Under the pieces are notes generated by a model. The model saw only the letters and a list, made by a program, of their open reading frames with translations. It was not told where the DNA came from and made no database searches. The position numbers and the translations under genes were made by a program. A stretch of DNA of 21,778 nucleotides from a virus, in IMG/VR virus record IMGVR_UViG_3300042392_000623, positions 1 to 21,778 of that record, one strand, 5' to 3'. The stretch's first letter is position 1; every line of letters begins with the position of its first letter. Shown piece after piece: positions 11,434 to 20,821 of this stretch.

Positions 11434-11762
11434 ACCAGCATTTATCAAAAGCATTTTATGACTACACAAGAAAAAACATCAACTTTACCAATGTCATTGA
11501 TTGGCATTTTTGTAATGGTTTTGTATTGTGTAACACAGAATGTTTCGGTATTGGGTACTTTTCGGACTCCTCAGAACCCACAAATCCAACACAGAAACAC
11601 CACGCTAACTCACTATTTGTTACATACTGCGCTGGAGACATGCGGCAAGTGCTTGAACTTTTTGAAGGGCAATTTGACTTTGTGTCATTCCAAAGGGAAT
11701 TTAAAGGATCTGGTAGCGTGAGACTCTGGGACTATCAAAAAACACTTAATAGAATAAAATAA
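11430..11762 (+). CDS. Small protein following the tail fibre, 110 aa
   Basis: One hundred and ten residues starting MNQHLSKAFYDYTRKNINFT. The pattern FGIGYFSDSSEP, then NSLFVTYCAGDMRQVLELFE and QFDFVSFQREFKGSGSVRLW + DYQKTLNRI, reads as a small alpha/beta domain with a C-terminal R-x-W-x-Y motif. Similar short genes beside phage fibres are known to me only as hypothetical. It overlaps the fibre stop by 4 bases (ATGA), is equally A+T-rich and probably travels with the fibre as one exchange unit (inference). A fibre chaperone is possible but unproven. Confidence 0.5.
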   Translation: MNQHLSKAFYDYTRKNINFTNVIDWHFCNGFVLCNTECFGIGYFSDSSEPTNPTQKHHANSLFVTYCAGDMRQVLELFEGQFDFVSFQREFKGSGSVRLWDYQKTLNRIK

Positions 11763-11763
11763 T

Positions 11764-13083
11764 ATGGGATCACTTTTTGGCGGCGGTGGTGGAGATGTTC
11801 CAATGCCCACAGACATCTGGAAGAAAACTGGAAAGAATAAAACTACTCTTCCAGAAAAGCAACTTGCTGGAGTTACTGGTTATTACAGGAAAGCACTTCC
11901 TGCATTCCTCGGGACGAATGCTCAATACACCCCGCAGTTCATGCAACAGGGGTTTGAGTTCGGCGGCCAAGGTGTTACTGGGTTTGAGGCACTTCAACGG
12001 CAGGCTGCTGGTGGTGCTGCACAAACTATTGCCGATCTTCGCGCACAGGAACTTGGAACTATGGGTGGTCAAGCTGGGCTCACCCGTGGACTTATGGAGG
12101 CACTTTCTCCAGAGCAAGCGGCACAAGTCGCAAATATGCAGGATCTAGCCACTCAAGCCGCAGGTGCTGAAGCTGGATACACTAGCCGCATGGGCGAAGC
12201 ACTTGGAATGTACGGAATCCGACCGCAAGAATTTACTCCTACCATTCAAGCAGCAGAACAAGACGCTGCGATGGCGAACCAGATGGCTCAAGAAGCCTAC
12301 GCCCGTCGAGGAACACTTTCCGCTCAAGAGCAACGCATGGCGCAACAATCAGCAAGAGAAGCCGCACAATCCGCTGGCAGGCTTGGAGGGAATGCAGCTA
12401 TTGCCGCAGAGATTCAAAACAGGGAATCTGCACTTGCTGGCCGGAGAGCGCAAGCCGCACAGGTAGGTCAACAAGCATTTGAGCAGCGTCAGAATCTAGC
12501 AAATCTTCGCCTTCAAGAGCAACAAGGTTTGTTTAATCAACGACTTGCTGGAGCACAAGCTACGGCAGAAATGCAACAGGCTGGACTTGGACAATTGCAG
12601 GACATCGAACGCATGCGTGCTGGACTTCGTGGGACTGCGGGCGAAGAGGCAATGAGAGCTTACGGTGCTGCTGGTGGATTTTACACTTCACCCGGACTTG
12701 AAATGCTTCGCTCAACTCCGCAATCCTATACTGCAGGAACATCATTGGCGGGTATGGGTCTTGAACTTGGGCAAAGCATGGGGCCGCAACTTGATTATAA
12801 CCTTCCACTCACCCTTGCCCGTGAGCGTGCTGGTGCACTAGATGAGCGTAACCTTGCTCAATATCAAGCAGATCAACAAGCTAGGGCCGAAAGGGGCAAG
12901 ATGATCGGAAGCCTTGTTGGTCTTGCAGCAATGCCATTTACAGGTGGACTCTCCGCTGGTCTTGGTCTTACAGGTCTAGCAGGTGGAGCCGCAGGAGCAA
13001 CTGGCATGAGCGGTCTTGGACTCTCCGCTGGAATGGGACTAGCAAATATGTTCGGTGGGATTCCACGCGCAACTCCAGTCTAA
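11764..13083 (+). CDS. Internal virion / DNA-ejection protein 1
   Basis: A 439-residue Ala/Gln-rich, mainly helical protein (e.g. AAEQDAAMANQMAQEAYARR and ALAGRRAQAAQVGQQAFEQR). It has a Gly-rich N-terminus (MGSLFGGGGGD) and a hydrophobic Gly/Ala-rich C-terminal segment at about 380-432 (MIGSLVGLAAMPFTGGLSAG onwards). This composition and its position before two larger proteins match the smallest of the three ejection (internal core) proteins of podoviruses, which leave the capsid and form a trans-envelope channel. The start comes 1 base after the previous stop, with no SD (AATAGAATAAAATA). Confidence 0.6.
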   Translation: MGSLFGGGGGDVPMPTDIWKKTGKNKTTLPEKQLAGVTGYYRKALPAFLGTNAQYTPQFMQQGFEFGGQGVTGFEALQRQAAGGAAQTIADLRAQELGTMGGQAGLTRGLMEALSPEQAAQVANMQDLATQAAGAEAGYTSRMGEALGMYGIRPQEFTPTIQAAEQDAAMANQMAQEAYARRGTLSAQEQRMAQQSAREAAQSAGRLGGNAAIAAEIQNRESALAGRRAQAAQVGQQAFEQRQNLANLRLQEQQGLFNQRLAGAQATAEMQQAGLGQLQDIERMRAGLRGTAGEEAMRAYGAAGGFYTSPGLEMLRSTPQSYTAGTSLAGMGLELGQSMGPQLDYNLPLTLARERAGALDERNLAQYQADQQARAERGKMIGSLVGLAAMPFTGGLSAGLGLTGLAGGAAGATGMSGLGLSAGMGLANMFGGIPRATPV

Positions 13084-13090
13084 TAAAATT

Positions 13091-15151
13091 ATGGCACTCG
13101 TAGCAGGAAACATACCCGTATCGGGATATAGGACTCCAGACTATTCTGGAGCGGCAGCGGCAGGAGGAGCGGCACAAGCAGCACCATATCAGATGATCTC
13201 TGATCTAGCTGGGCAGGCAAAGGACTACTTTAAGCAGCAGGGGGAGAAGAAGAAGCTTGTCAAACAAAGCGGCCTTCAGATTGACGCTGCGCTCCAATTA
13301 TTCCCCGACCTTGCCCCATCGCTTCAAAGCGTAAAAGAACGCATGCGCGACGAGAATATCCCACTTGCTGATCGTGCTGCGGAAGCCGAGGTGGTTGCGA
13401 ACTTAATCAACATGGGTGTTGGTGAGATGCGTAATCGCTCAAACATGTCGTTTCAGCAAGATCAAGCACTTGCTGATGCAATCTACAAGGAGCAAAAGCT
13501 TGGGATGGAGGAAAGGCGCACTAGAGCAACTGAGTTTAGTGCTATGCAAGGCGCAAAACCAACATTTGATCTCAAAAAAGCAACCATTACTTCTCCAGAT
13601 GGAAAGACATTTAAAAAGGACATCCCTTACGACGAAGAGAAGGGAATGTTTTTTGATCCAGACGCTGGGAAGTATATTAAGGATATTAACAAGTGGGGTT
13701 TTGGTGAGTCATCTTATGTTGATGGTGAGGCAATGCCGACTCCAACATCTCAAAATGAAATTATTGCCCCAGCTACAGCGTATAGTTTTGGGAAAGCTGT
13801 TGGTGGCCCGGATGAACTCCAAGACAAATGGACAAATAAAGGATACACCTCAACTGGCCCAAATCTAATTGAGGGTGTTGTTGCCGTAAATACTAATAAG
13901 TATCCACTTGGCACGATATTTAAAGATTCAGAAAGCGGAAAAGTCTATGTAGCCGCAGATCGGCATGGAAACAAAGATTCCGGGGTGATTGATTTCTTCC
14001 AGAATCCAGAGAATTATACTGGTGGAAAAACAAATAGAAGGCTTTCGATTATTGGGTCAATACCAAAGAACAAGATCCCTAAGACTAGGGAGGGCATGTC
14101 AGAACTAATCAAACAATACAGTGAGGTTCCAGATTATAGCACAAGTTCAAATGCCTCTCAGATTGATGGTGCGCTTTCGATTAGCGGTGACATGAGCCAA
14201 CAGGCAGCAGGAACTCCAGAGCAACAAGCTGAGATCGCCAGTATGATTGAACAGGGTGCTGGAATGGCGACATCACAGGTAGCACCTGGCGGAGCTATGC
14301 CGACAGAACCTCGAATGGCCCAACCTCAACCAGCAGTCCAGCAAGCACCGCAATACAAAGTCCGTCCTGGATTTGTGCCAGTTAACGGTGGCGATGAATA
14401 TAGACCATCGACGGCAGAGGAAGAGAAATTCTACGGCACAAAAGGTCAAGTAAGCAAGAAAACTGGGAAATTTAGTCCAATCACGCCGCCTCCGGGAATG
14501 GTTATTAGGCAGTCTCCGGGAGGTGGTATTGAATTTATTCAAGGTGCTGGAGCTGCGGATAGATTTACAAAAGCTGCAGAAGAAGCTAAAAAACAAACGG
14601 TTCAATCGGCTGATGTAAATGTTCAAGACTTAATGGAGGTAAAAAGGCTTTACGCTTCTGTAATGCAGTCAAAGGGTATCCTGCCTGCTGCTAAAAGAAA
14701 ACTTGAATCAATGACTCCAGGAACTGAGCTTTATACAATTCAAAGCGAGCTTATTAAGCCGTTTCAAGACAGATTAGGTTTAGAGCAAATTACTCAGATG
14801 AGGCAATCATCTCCAACTGGGGCAGCTCTTGGTAATCCTAGTAATGCTGAAGGCCAACAACTTAGGAGTAAATTTGGATCTCTTGATGCGACCGCAAGCC
14901 CAGCTATTTTCAACAGGAATGTTAATAGGGCTATTGAGTCGTATCTTGATGTTATTCACGGAACGCCAGAACAAAGGGACAAGTTGGTCGAGGAAGGTAA
15001 AATCACAGAACAACAGAATGCTCAAATCGAAGCACTCTATCCTTCATCCACGATGAACACAATGGGTATTGAACAGCCGAGACAAACAGGAGGTACTGGA
15101 AACCCTGCTATTGACGAAATCATCCAAAGGAATAATATCAAAATCAAGTAA
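13091..15151 (+). CDS. Internal virion / ejection protein 2 with 3D (MltA-type) domain
   Basis: A 686-residue protein. The N-terminus is Ala-rich and helical. Residues about 228-325 match the 3D/double-psi barrel domain of MltA-like lytic transglycosylases: LIEGVVAVNTNKYPLGTIF at 259-277, KVYVAADRHGNKDSGVIDFF at 284-303. D290, D296 and D301 are the three Asp that give the domain its name. It would locally cut peptidoglycan during DNA entry. The remainder is Gln/Pro-rich (VQQAPQYKVRPGFVP) and then helical. A GTG at 13055 would extend it by 12 residues into the previous gene; the ATG at 13091, 8 bases after that stop, is preferred. It shares one base with the next start (TAATG). Confidence 0.7.
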   Translation: MALVAGNIPVSGYRTPDYSGAAAAGGAAQAAPYQMISDLAGQAKDYFKQQGEKKKLVKQSGLQIDAALQLFPDLAPSLQSVKERMRDENIPLADRAAEAEVVANLINMGVGEMRNRSNMSFQQDQALADAIYKEQKLGMEERRTRATEFSAMQGAKPTFDLKKATITSPDGKTFKKDIPYDEEKGMFFDPDAGKYIKDINKWGFGESSYVDGEAMPTPTSQNEIIAPATAYSFGKAVGGPDELQDKWTNKGYTSTGPNLIEGVVAVNTNKYPLGTIFKDSESGKVYVAADRHGNKDSGVIDFFQNPENYTGGKTNRRLSIIGSIPKNKIPKTREGMSELIKQYSEVPDYSTSSNASQIDGALSISGDMSQQAAGTPEQQAEIASMIEQGAGMATSQVAPGGAMPTEPRMAQPQPAVQQAPQYKVRPGFVPVNGGDEYRPSTAEEEKFYGTKGQVSKKTGKFSPITPPPGMVIRQSPGGGIEFIQGAGAADRFTKAAEEAKKQTVQSADVNVQDLMEVKRLYASVMQSKGILPAAKRKLESMTPGTELYTIQSELIKPFQDRLGLEQITQMRQSSPTGAALGNPSNAEGQQLRSKFGSLDATASPAIFNRNVNRAIESYLDVIHGTPEQRDKLVEEGKITEQQNAQIEALYPSSTMNTMGIEQPRQTGGTGNPAIDEIIQRNNIKIK

Positions 15152-18100
15152 TGGAAGGTCAATTCAAAGTTGGTCAGTTTAAGGATGTGCTATCTTCTCT
15201 TGTTCAAAAGAGAACCGCACTAAATAATGAGATCGAAGCTCTTAAATCATCAGATCCATATGGGGCTGAGTTAAGGCAAGAAGACCTCAAGGCACTAGAT
15301 CAAGACATTATTTCTGTTGACGAGGCAATTGGGCAAGAAAAAGGGAAAGCGTTAAAGTCCATTGAGACTGGCGAATATAAATTCGTCGGCCCAACTGAGG
15401 GCGTTCCTCCAATGCCTGGGGAAATCAGAGAGCCAGGATTTAAGGCTCCTACCAATACTGAAAAGCTAAAATCCACATTGGCTACCGCATTGGATGTTTC
15501 CCAAGATGCAATTGATTTGGATTCTGGACTTCCTAGTAGGGATCGGTTCAATATGTCATTCCTCCAAGATAAGTCAAAAGAAGACTATCTTATTGGCAAA
15601 TATAAGGATTCGGTTCAGACAGTAAATGTTGAAGGATCTCCAATGTTCCTTGTTAAGCGGCCAGATGGAAAATTAGTTGCAGCGGACGAACGCGGATTCA
15701 ATCCCAAAGACCTACTTGATATTGGAGGTGAAGTTCTTCCGACACTTTCAGCTATAGGCACTACAATCGCAGCTGCTCCAACCCAAAGCCCATTGCTAGC
15801 CGCCGGAGCTGGTTCTACTGCTTCTCTTGCTGTTGGAACTGCTCAAGATCAATTTGTAAGAGCTGTTCTCGGAGTTGGTGAGAAGCTACCAGAAAGCATT
15901 CTCAGGAGAACTACTGAGGAGGCGGTTGGCCTTGGTATTGAGGGTGCGCTTGGACTTGCCGCTAAACCATTTGTTAAACGGATTGGGAAGCCAGTAGAGA
16001 ATAAATACTATAAGTCACTACTTGATGCTGAGGAGAAACTCAACAAATCCCAATTCATGATGGATCGCGGCGATAAGGTTTTCGTGCCTACTGCCGCCGC
16101 TCGTGGTGAAGCTAAACTTGTAGAACAGCTTCAGATTGGCGAGAAGATACCAAGATCGTTGCTTGGAAGGCGCATCTCAAAAACACGGAATATCCTTCAA
16201 GAGTGGATGGATTCAAGAACGCGTCCAGCAGAAGCCAAGGAAAGGCTTTACAAGGCCGCGCAAGATAACCTTGCTCAAAGCAACCAAGAACTTGTTGATG
16301 TTGTGTCGGCTTACGACAAAGACATCGCAAAGCAGCTCCGTGGGGATCTTGATGAGAAACTTTACGATTTGCAAGCGAACATGGGCAAGGACACCAGTGT
16401 TCAACTTGGAAATGACTTAACGAACATTCTGTCAAAAGCTGAGGAAATGACAGATAATGTTAAGAATGATATTTACAAAAACTTTTACGATGCTGCCGAC
16501 CAAACTGGTACATTCCACGATCCCGTGGATGTGGCCGGAATTATTAGGGGTTCATTGAAAAAAAGCTACCCATTGAGGAACTCGGCACTTGAACAACTTG
16601 CCGACCAAATCGAGTCAAGGGCAACTAATGGCGAGAAAGCGGATTTGCTTAGGCAGAAAATAGCGGAAGGTAAGATTGGGGAAGACAAACTAGAAAGCAC
16701 ATTAAAGGAGATCTCCCAACTTGAACTCAATTCCGGCCCGATTGATCCACTTAGTCTTGATAAGTATTTAAGGCTAGTTCGTGACGCAGTTCCAGAGGGA
16801 GGAGCTGTTGGACAAGCTACACCTAAACAGGTCGCTAGCCAAGCTGAATCAGCCCTGCAAAAATACAGAGACGAGTCCTACACCCAGGCTGGGCTAAAAG
16901 GCTTATGGGATGATGCTACGGTCAAGTACAAAGAAAGACTAGGTTTTGAGACTGGATCTGTAGGACAAATACTGAAAGAGGCGTTTGGGGAGCAGAAGAT
17001 GACCCCCAGCCAAGTCGCGGCAAAAGCCATCTCAGATCCAACAATTGCAAGAAAAGTTATTCAAGCGGCATCTATTGCTGATCCAGCTCAAGCTGCGGCA
17101 TTACGCAACAGAATGGCTAACGCTTACCTTGAGAAGGTTGGTTTTAATGGCCGTAATGGAATCGAAGTCGGTGGCCCTGTCAAATTTGACGAGGAAATGG
17201 TTACCGAGTTGTTTGGTTATAGTCCAAATACTGGAGAAAGAAATGAAAACTACGGCATCTCGATGGTTAAGAAGTTGAGAGCTTTAAATCAATCACTCCA
17301 AAGAAATGGTGCAGATGCATCAAAACTATCAATGCGTGATCTTGAACCACTTCGCGCGACGATGTCTGAAAAGAGTTACAATGAAACAGCTGATTTAATC
17401 GCCAAGCGAGCAAAGGCAAAGGCTGATCTTGATTCTTTCACAAATAATAAGATAATTGATGTGGTGCTTAAAGGTCATAATGGAGTTCTGGAGAACGCTC
17501 GTTTGCCGGAAGCAATGTTCACAGCACCAAATGCTCATGTATCACAAATTATGGGCAAGCTCAATGATACTGAGAGAAAGGAGATTAGAAACGATTTCGT
17601 TTCTTACTTGTTTGCTCGTTATCAGCCTAAGGGTGACATCACTAAATATGGTAACGATCTGTGGGATGCTAACAAGTTCCTAAACGAGATCACCAAAGGA
17701 AAGAACAAATCTACAATCGAAAGAAACATTAGAACTGTCCTTGGAGATGAGTTTTACGATGAGTTTAAGAACGCATCAATGGTTGCAACTTCAGTAAGAG
17801 AAGTCGGTCCAATGGGTGATCAGATTGCACCAAGGATGGTGGCATCTGGATCTGGAGTACATGGTTATGTCGCTGGAAAAATTACAGATCCAGTTAAACA
17901 CAAGATTGCATCTTGGATGTATGCTGGTGGACAACTAATGCCATTTATTAGAAAAGTTTATAGAAAAGAAATCTCACCAGAGGACTATGCAAGGAATTTA
18001 ACTGCCGCTATAGCTGCATCTAGCACGACGAGCCGTGGTATTGGTGCTTTGTTTGGAACTGGTCGTAACGATCCAGCATTCATGGATTACATTGTCGAAA

Positions 18101-18198
18101 ACCTCGGCGTTCTTCCGCAGGATGATGAAGATTTCCGCGAGAAGTACGGAACCAAACGCGAATCAATTTCCGGCAAGGATTATGAAATCAAAAAGTAA
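15151..18198 (+). CDS. Large internal virion / ejection protein 3
   Basis: A 1015-residue, mainly helical protein, the largest gene of the window. It starts MEGQFKVGQFKDVLSSLVQK with a coiled-coil-like region to about 70. A hydrophobic/small-residue zone lies at about 193-232 (GEVLPTLSAIGTTIAAAPTQ, SPLLAAGAGSTASLAVG) and again near 258-272. Long charged helices follow. Size, order and amphipathic segments fit the largest podovirus ejection protein (T7 gp16-like position), but no enzymatic motif is visible; the wall-active domain is in the preceding gene instead. The C-terminus (VLPQDDEDFREKYGTKRESI...) is charged. The function call is by context. Confidence 0.6.
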   Translation: MEGQFKVGQFKDVLSSLVQKRTALNNEIEALKSSDPYGAELRQEDLKALDQDIISVDEAIGQEKGKALKSIETGEYKFVGPTEGVPPMPGEIREPGFKAPTNTEKLKSTLATALDVSQDAIDLDSGLPSRDRFNMSFLQDKSKEDYLIGKYKDSVQTVNVEGSPMFLVKRPDGKLVAADERGFNPKDLLDIGGEVLPTLSAIGTTIAAAPTQSPLLAAGAGSTASLAVGTAQDQFVRAVLGVGEKLPESILRRTTEEAVGLGIEGALGLAAKPFVKRIGKPVENKYYKSLLDAEEKLNKSQFMMDRGDKVFVPTAAARGEAKLVEQLQIGEKIPRSLLGRRISKTRNILQEWMDSRTRPAEAKERLYKAAQDNLAQSNQELVDVVSAYDKDIAKQLRGDLDEKLYDLQANMGKDTSVQLGNDLTNILSKAEEMTDNVKNDIYKNFYDAADQTGTFHDPVDVAGIIRGSLKKSYPLRNSALEQLADQIESRATNGEKADLLRQKIAEGKIGEDKLESTLKEISQLELNSGPIDPLSLDKYLRLVRDAVPEGGAVGQATPKQVASQAESALQKYRDESYTQAGLKGLWDDATVKYKERLGFETGSVGQILKEAFGEQKMTPSQVAAKAISDPTIARKVIQAASIADPAQAAALRNRMANAYLEKVGFNGRNGIEVGGPVKFDEEMVTELFGYSPNTGERNENYGISMVKKLRALNQSLQRNGADASKLSMRDLEPLRATMSEKSYNETADLIAKRAKAKADLDSFTNNKIIDVVLKGHNGVLENARLPEAMFTAPNAHVSQIMGKLNDTERKEIRNDFVSYLFARYQPKGDITKYGNDLWDANKFLNEITKGKNKSTIERNIRTVLGDEFYDEFKNASMVATSVREVGPMGDQIAPRMVASGSGVHGYVAGKITDPVKHKIASWMYAGGQLMPFIRKVYRKEISPEDYARNLTAAIAASSTTSRGIGALFGTGRNDPAFMDYIVENLGVLPQDDEDFREKYGTKRESISGKDYEIKK

Positions 18199-18319
18199 AA
18201 AACAAGTACGCTACCTGCTCAGTAAGGTTTCGCCGCTTTCCTCGACGCAACAGAATAAGCTCAAAAAAGAGTTGCACTCTGGGGCCGTTAAGGTTAAAAA
18301 CGGCAAGAAGACCAAATGA
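18182..18319 (+). CDS. Small basic protein, 45 aa
   Basis: Forty-five residues: MKSKSKKQVRYLLSKVSPLS, STQQNKLKKELHSGAVKVKN, GKKTK. It has about 14 Lys/Arg and almost no acidic residues. The pattern KQ-RYLLS--SPLS--Q--KLK-ELHSG looks like a conserved small phage protein. The ATG lies inside the end of the ejection-protein gene (17-base overlap), and the stop overlaps the small terminase start by 4 bases, which argues strongly that it is real. An AAGG sits just upstream of the ATG. It may bind DNA at packaging (inference). Confidence 0.65.
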   Translation: MKSKSKKQVRYLLSKVSPLSSTQQNKLKKELHSGAVKVKNGKKTK

Positions 18320-18867
18320 GCGACGAAGACCTATCAGCGATTGATAGTAAAGAGGCGATGAAAGAGTTCTTCCTTGAGGTCAAGGAAAGGGCTAAGCAGT
18401 TCCCTCGGAACACTATCGAGAACTATAACCCGAATGTGGCGGCACAGATTCTCTGGATGCTTGCGCAGGGTGGGCGTATCAATGCTATTGCCAAGAAGTG
18501 CAAGGTGACGCATGAGACTGTTCGTGCGCTGGAGTGGAGGCATAACGACACACTGGAGTCAAAGCGTAAAGAGTTCTCTAAACGCTATGCCATTGCTGCG
18601 GCTGAGTACACCGACCTGTTGTTCGAGAAAGCCGAACAACTGAGCCGTGACCCAGACCAGCTCAAGGCAATCTCCCCAGACCGATTGGCGTTGACTATTG
18701 GCATTATGACCGATAAGGCTGGACAGCTTTCGGGCATGGCGAGTACCATTGTTGAGCATCGCAAGGGGCCGTCTATTGATGATGCCGCCAAGATGATTGC
18801 AGAAGCCAAGTCTAGGATTGCCAATAAAGTCAAAGCTCAAGCGGTAGAAGCCGAAATCGTAGAATGA
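18316..18867 (+). CDS. terS: Probable terminase small subunit
   Basis: A 183-residue, all-helical protein. Residues 52-77 (GGRINAIAKKCKVTHETVRALEW) form a helix-turn-helix typical of small terminases that recognise the packaging site. A long helical oligomerisation region follows (ESKRKEFSKRYAIAAAEYTD to about 115), then a hydrophilic tail (DDAAKMIAEAKSRIANKVKA). Its place two genes before the large terminase supports the call, but I saw no family signature beyond the HTH, so a different DNA-binding role remains possible. Confidence 0.65.
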   Translation: MSDEDLSAIDSKEAMKEFFLEVKERAKQFPRNTIENYNPNVAAQILWMLAQGGRINAIAKKCKVTHETVRALEWRHNDTLESKRKEFSKRYAIAAAEYTDLLFEKAEQLSRDPDQLKAISPDRLALTIGIMTDKAGQLSGMASTIVEHRKGPSIDDAAKMIAEAKSRIANKVKAQAVEAEIVE

Positions 18868-19217
18868 TACCAGAACCAGAATCAAGATACGCCGACCACC
18901 TCAAGGATGGTGGCAGCTTAGTTCGCCACTACATGGTCGAGCATGACGGGGTTCAGCACAAGTGCCATACCCTGTGCTACGCCTCGTATCTAGCCGAGAA
19001 GTTCAACGCTAAGATTTGGAATGTGGTGCTGGAGAAGTTCGTCAAGCCCTTCATTGGCGTATGTAAGCATTGCAAGAAGCGTCGAGAGCTTCACTTTGTT
19101 GACGGGAATAGAGGATCATTTCCAGCGGAGGAGGATACATTTGGATGTGAGGAATGCGGGAGCGTTTACAGGATTGTTGACATTCTCATGGAGACAGACG
19201 CATACAAAACCAAGTAA
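18864..19217 (+). CDS. Zinc-ribbon protein between the terminase genes
   Basis: A 117-residue protein with two CxxC pairs: CKHC at 67-70 and CEEC at 95-98, 24 residues apart, as in a zinc ribbon; Cys34 and Cys38 form a possible extra pair. The N-terminal part (LVRHYMVEHDGVQHKCHTLC) is rich in His and Cys. It overlaps both neighbours (4 bases ATGA, then TAATG). A DNA-binding or packaging accessory role is inferred from position only. It is not an HNH nuclease: no H-N-H motif is visible. Confidence 0.6.
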   Translation: MIPEPESRYADHLKDGGSLVRHYMVEHDGVQHKCHTLCYASYLAEKFNAKIWNVVLEKFVKPFIGVCKHCKKRRELHFVDGNRGSFPAEEDTFGCEECGSVYRIVDILMETDAYKTK

Positions 19218-20815
19218 TGCAGTGGCGCAAACATCCAATCCTTCAGCCTCCCAGCGATGACGAGGTAGCCTTGATGGAGCCAGATGATCTCGTTGAGCTT
19301 CATCGGGTGTACCATGAGGCTATTGAGAATGCCGAGAAAGATCCATTTCGCTACGGATTTAGGCTTCCGCATTGGGAGAAGGCTGAAGAGCAACTGCTTG
19401 AGGTTAATGAGATCGTGGCATTGGGGGGCAACAGGTCGGGCAAAACGCAATGGGGTGCATACTCGGTTGTAAAAGCCGCTGTAGAAAACCCAAGAGCTGA
19501 GATATTCTGTTTTGCTCAGACCGCAGAGGTCAGTATTCGCCAGCAACAAAGCACTGTATGGGACTGGTTGCCAGCAGAGATGCGCACCAAGCAAACCTCG
19601 GCCAATGCCTATATTTCGTATACCAAGAAAAATGGCTTTACGGATAATTCGCTTATATTACCCAATGGGTCGCAGATAATCTTTAAGACTTACTCTCAGT
19701 ATCAGAACAATCCTACAATTCTTGAGGGAGCCGAGCTTGGTTCGAGATCACCCAAGTGGCACAACATTGGGGTTTGGCTGGACGAGCATTTAGGTGGCCC
19801 AGAGCTAATTAACACTTTGCGCTTTCGACTTGCTACTCGCAATGCCAAAATGCTTGTGACATTTACGCCAATTGATGGATATACGGAAGTGATCAAAGAA
19901 TACTTGGACGGAGCTACTAGCATAGAAAGCCGAGAAGCCGAGCTTCTAGGCGGCGAGCTTGTTCCCTATGTCCAACGGAGCAAGAAACGCAATGCCAGCG
20001 TCCACTACTTTCATTCCAAGGACAACCCTTTCGGTGGCTACGAGCGAATCAAGGAGACCCTAGTTGGAAGGCCTCGGGAGGAGATTCTAATTCGTGCGTA
20101 CGGGGTTCCGGTTAAGTCCCACGCCACCAAGTTTCCCAAGTTCAATAAAGAAGTCAATGTTGTCCAGCCATCAGAGATCCCAACTACGAATGTTACTCGC
20201 TATCAGATTATTGACCCAGCGGGTGCAAAGAATTGGTTTATGGCTTGGATTGCTGTGGATGCGTCTGGCACATTTTGGGTATATCGTGAGTGGCCGGGTG
20301 TCGATGTAGGCGACTGGGCTGAATGGAAGGGTGGCAAGTGGATGCCAGGACAAGGGGCTAAAGGACAGGGCTTTGGTATCCGTGACTACATGGACTTGAT
20401 TGCCGAACTTGAGGGTGACGAGAAGATCTTTGAGAGACTAATTGACCCTCGGCTTGGAGCGGCAAAATACCAGTCTGCGGATGGGGCATCCTCTATCATT
20501 GAGGATTTAAACGATGCCGGCATGGTTTGTATTCCAGCTCCAGGTTTAGACATCGACGATGGACTACAGGCACTTATTGGCAAGATGTCATGGGATACCA
20601 CTAGACCTGCGGATTCGGTCAACCGACCGCATTTCTATGTCTCTTCCGAGTGTGAGAACATTATCCAAGCGTTGTCGGAATACACGGGTGATGGCGGTTT
20701 GAAGGAGGCATGGAAAGATCCAGTCGATGTACTGCGTTACGCCGCCATTGCTGGCATAGATCATGTTGACGAAACCCGAAATCTTGCTACAAGACAAGGA
20801 GCGGGAGGCTACTAA
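19217..20815 (+). CDS. terL: Terminase large subunit (packaging ATPase/nuclease)
   Basis: A 532-residue protein with the two terminase domains. ATPase: Walker A GGNRSGKT at 70-77, Walker B IGVWLDE at 184-190 with the catalytic acid at E190, and motif III LVTFTPIDG at 213-221. Nuclease (RNase H-like): RYQIIDPAG at 328-336 (D333), RLIDPRLG at 407-414 (D410) and the C-terminal acidic site KDPVDVLRYAA at 500-510. It drives DNA into the prohead and cuts genome units. Length is typical. Start: TAATG with the zinc-ribbon gene, no SD. Confidence 0.92.
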   Translation: MQWRKHPILQPPSDDEVALMEPDDLVELHRVYHEAIENAEKDPFRYGFRLPHWEKAEEQLLEVNEIVALGGNRSGKTQWGAYSVVKAAVENPRAEIFCFAQTAEVSIRQQQSTVWDWLPAEMRTKQTSANAYISYTKKNGFTDNSLILPNGSQIIFKTYSQYQNNPTILEGAELGSRSPKWHNIGVWLDEHLGGPELINTLRFRLATRNAKMLVTFTPIDGYTEVIKEYLDGATSIESREAELLGGELVPYVQRSKKRNASVHYFHSKDNPFGGYERIKETLVGRPREEILIRAYGVPVKSHATKFPKFNKEVNVVQPSEIPTTNVTRYQIIDPAGAKNWFMAWIAVDASGTFWVYREWPGVDVGDWAEWKGGKWMPGQGAKGQGFGIRDYMDLIAELEGDEKIFERLIDPRLGAAKYQSADGASSIIEDLNDAGMVCIPAPGLDIDDGLQALIGKMSWDTTRPADSVNRPHFYVSSECENIIQALSEYTGDGGLKEAWKDPVDVLRYAAIAGIDHVDETRNLATRQGAGGY

Positions 20816-20821
20816 CAAGCT

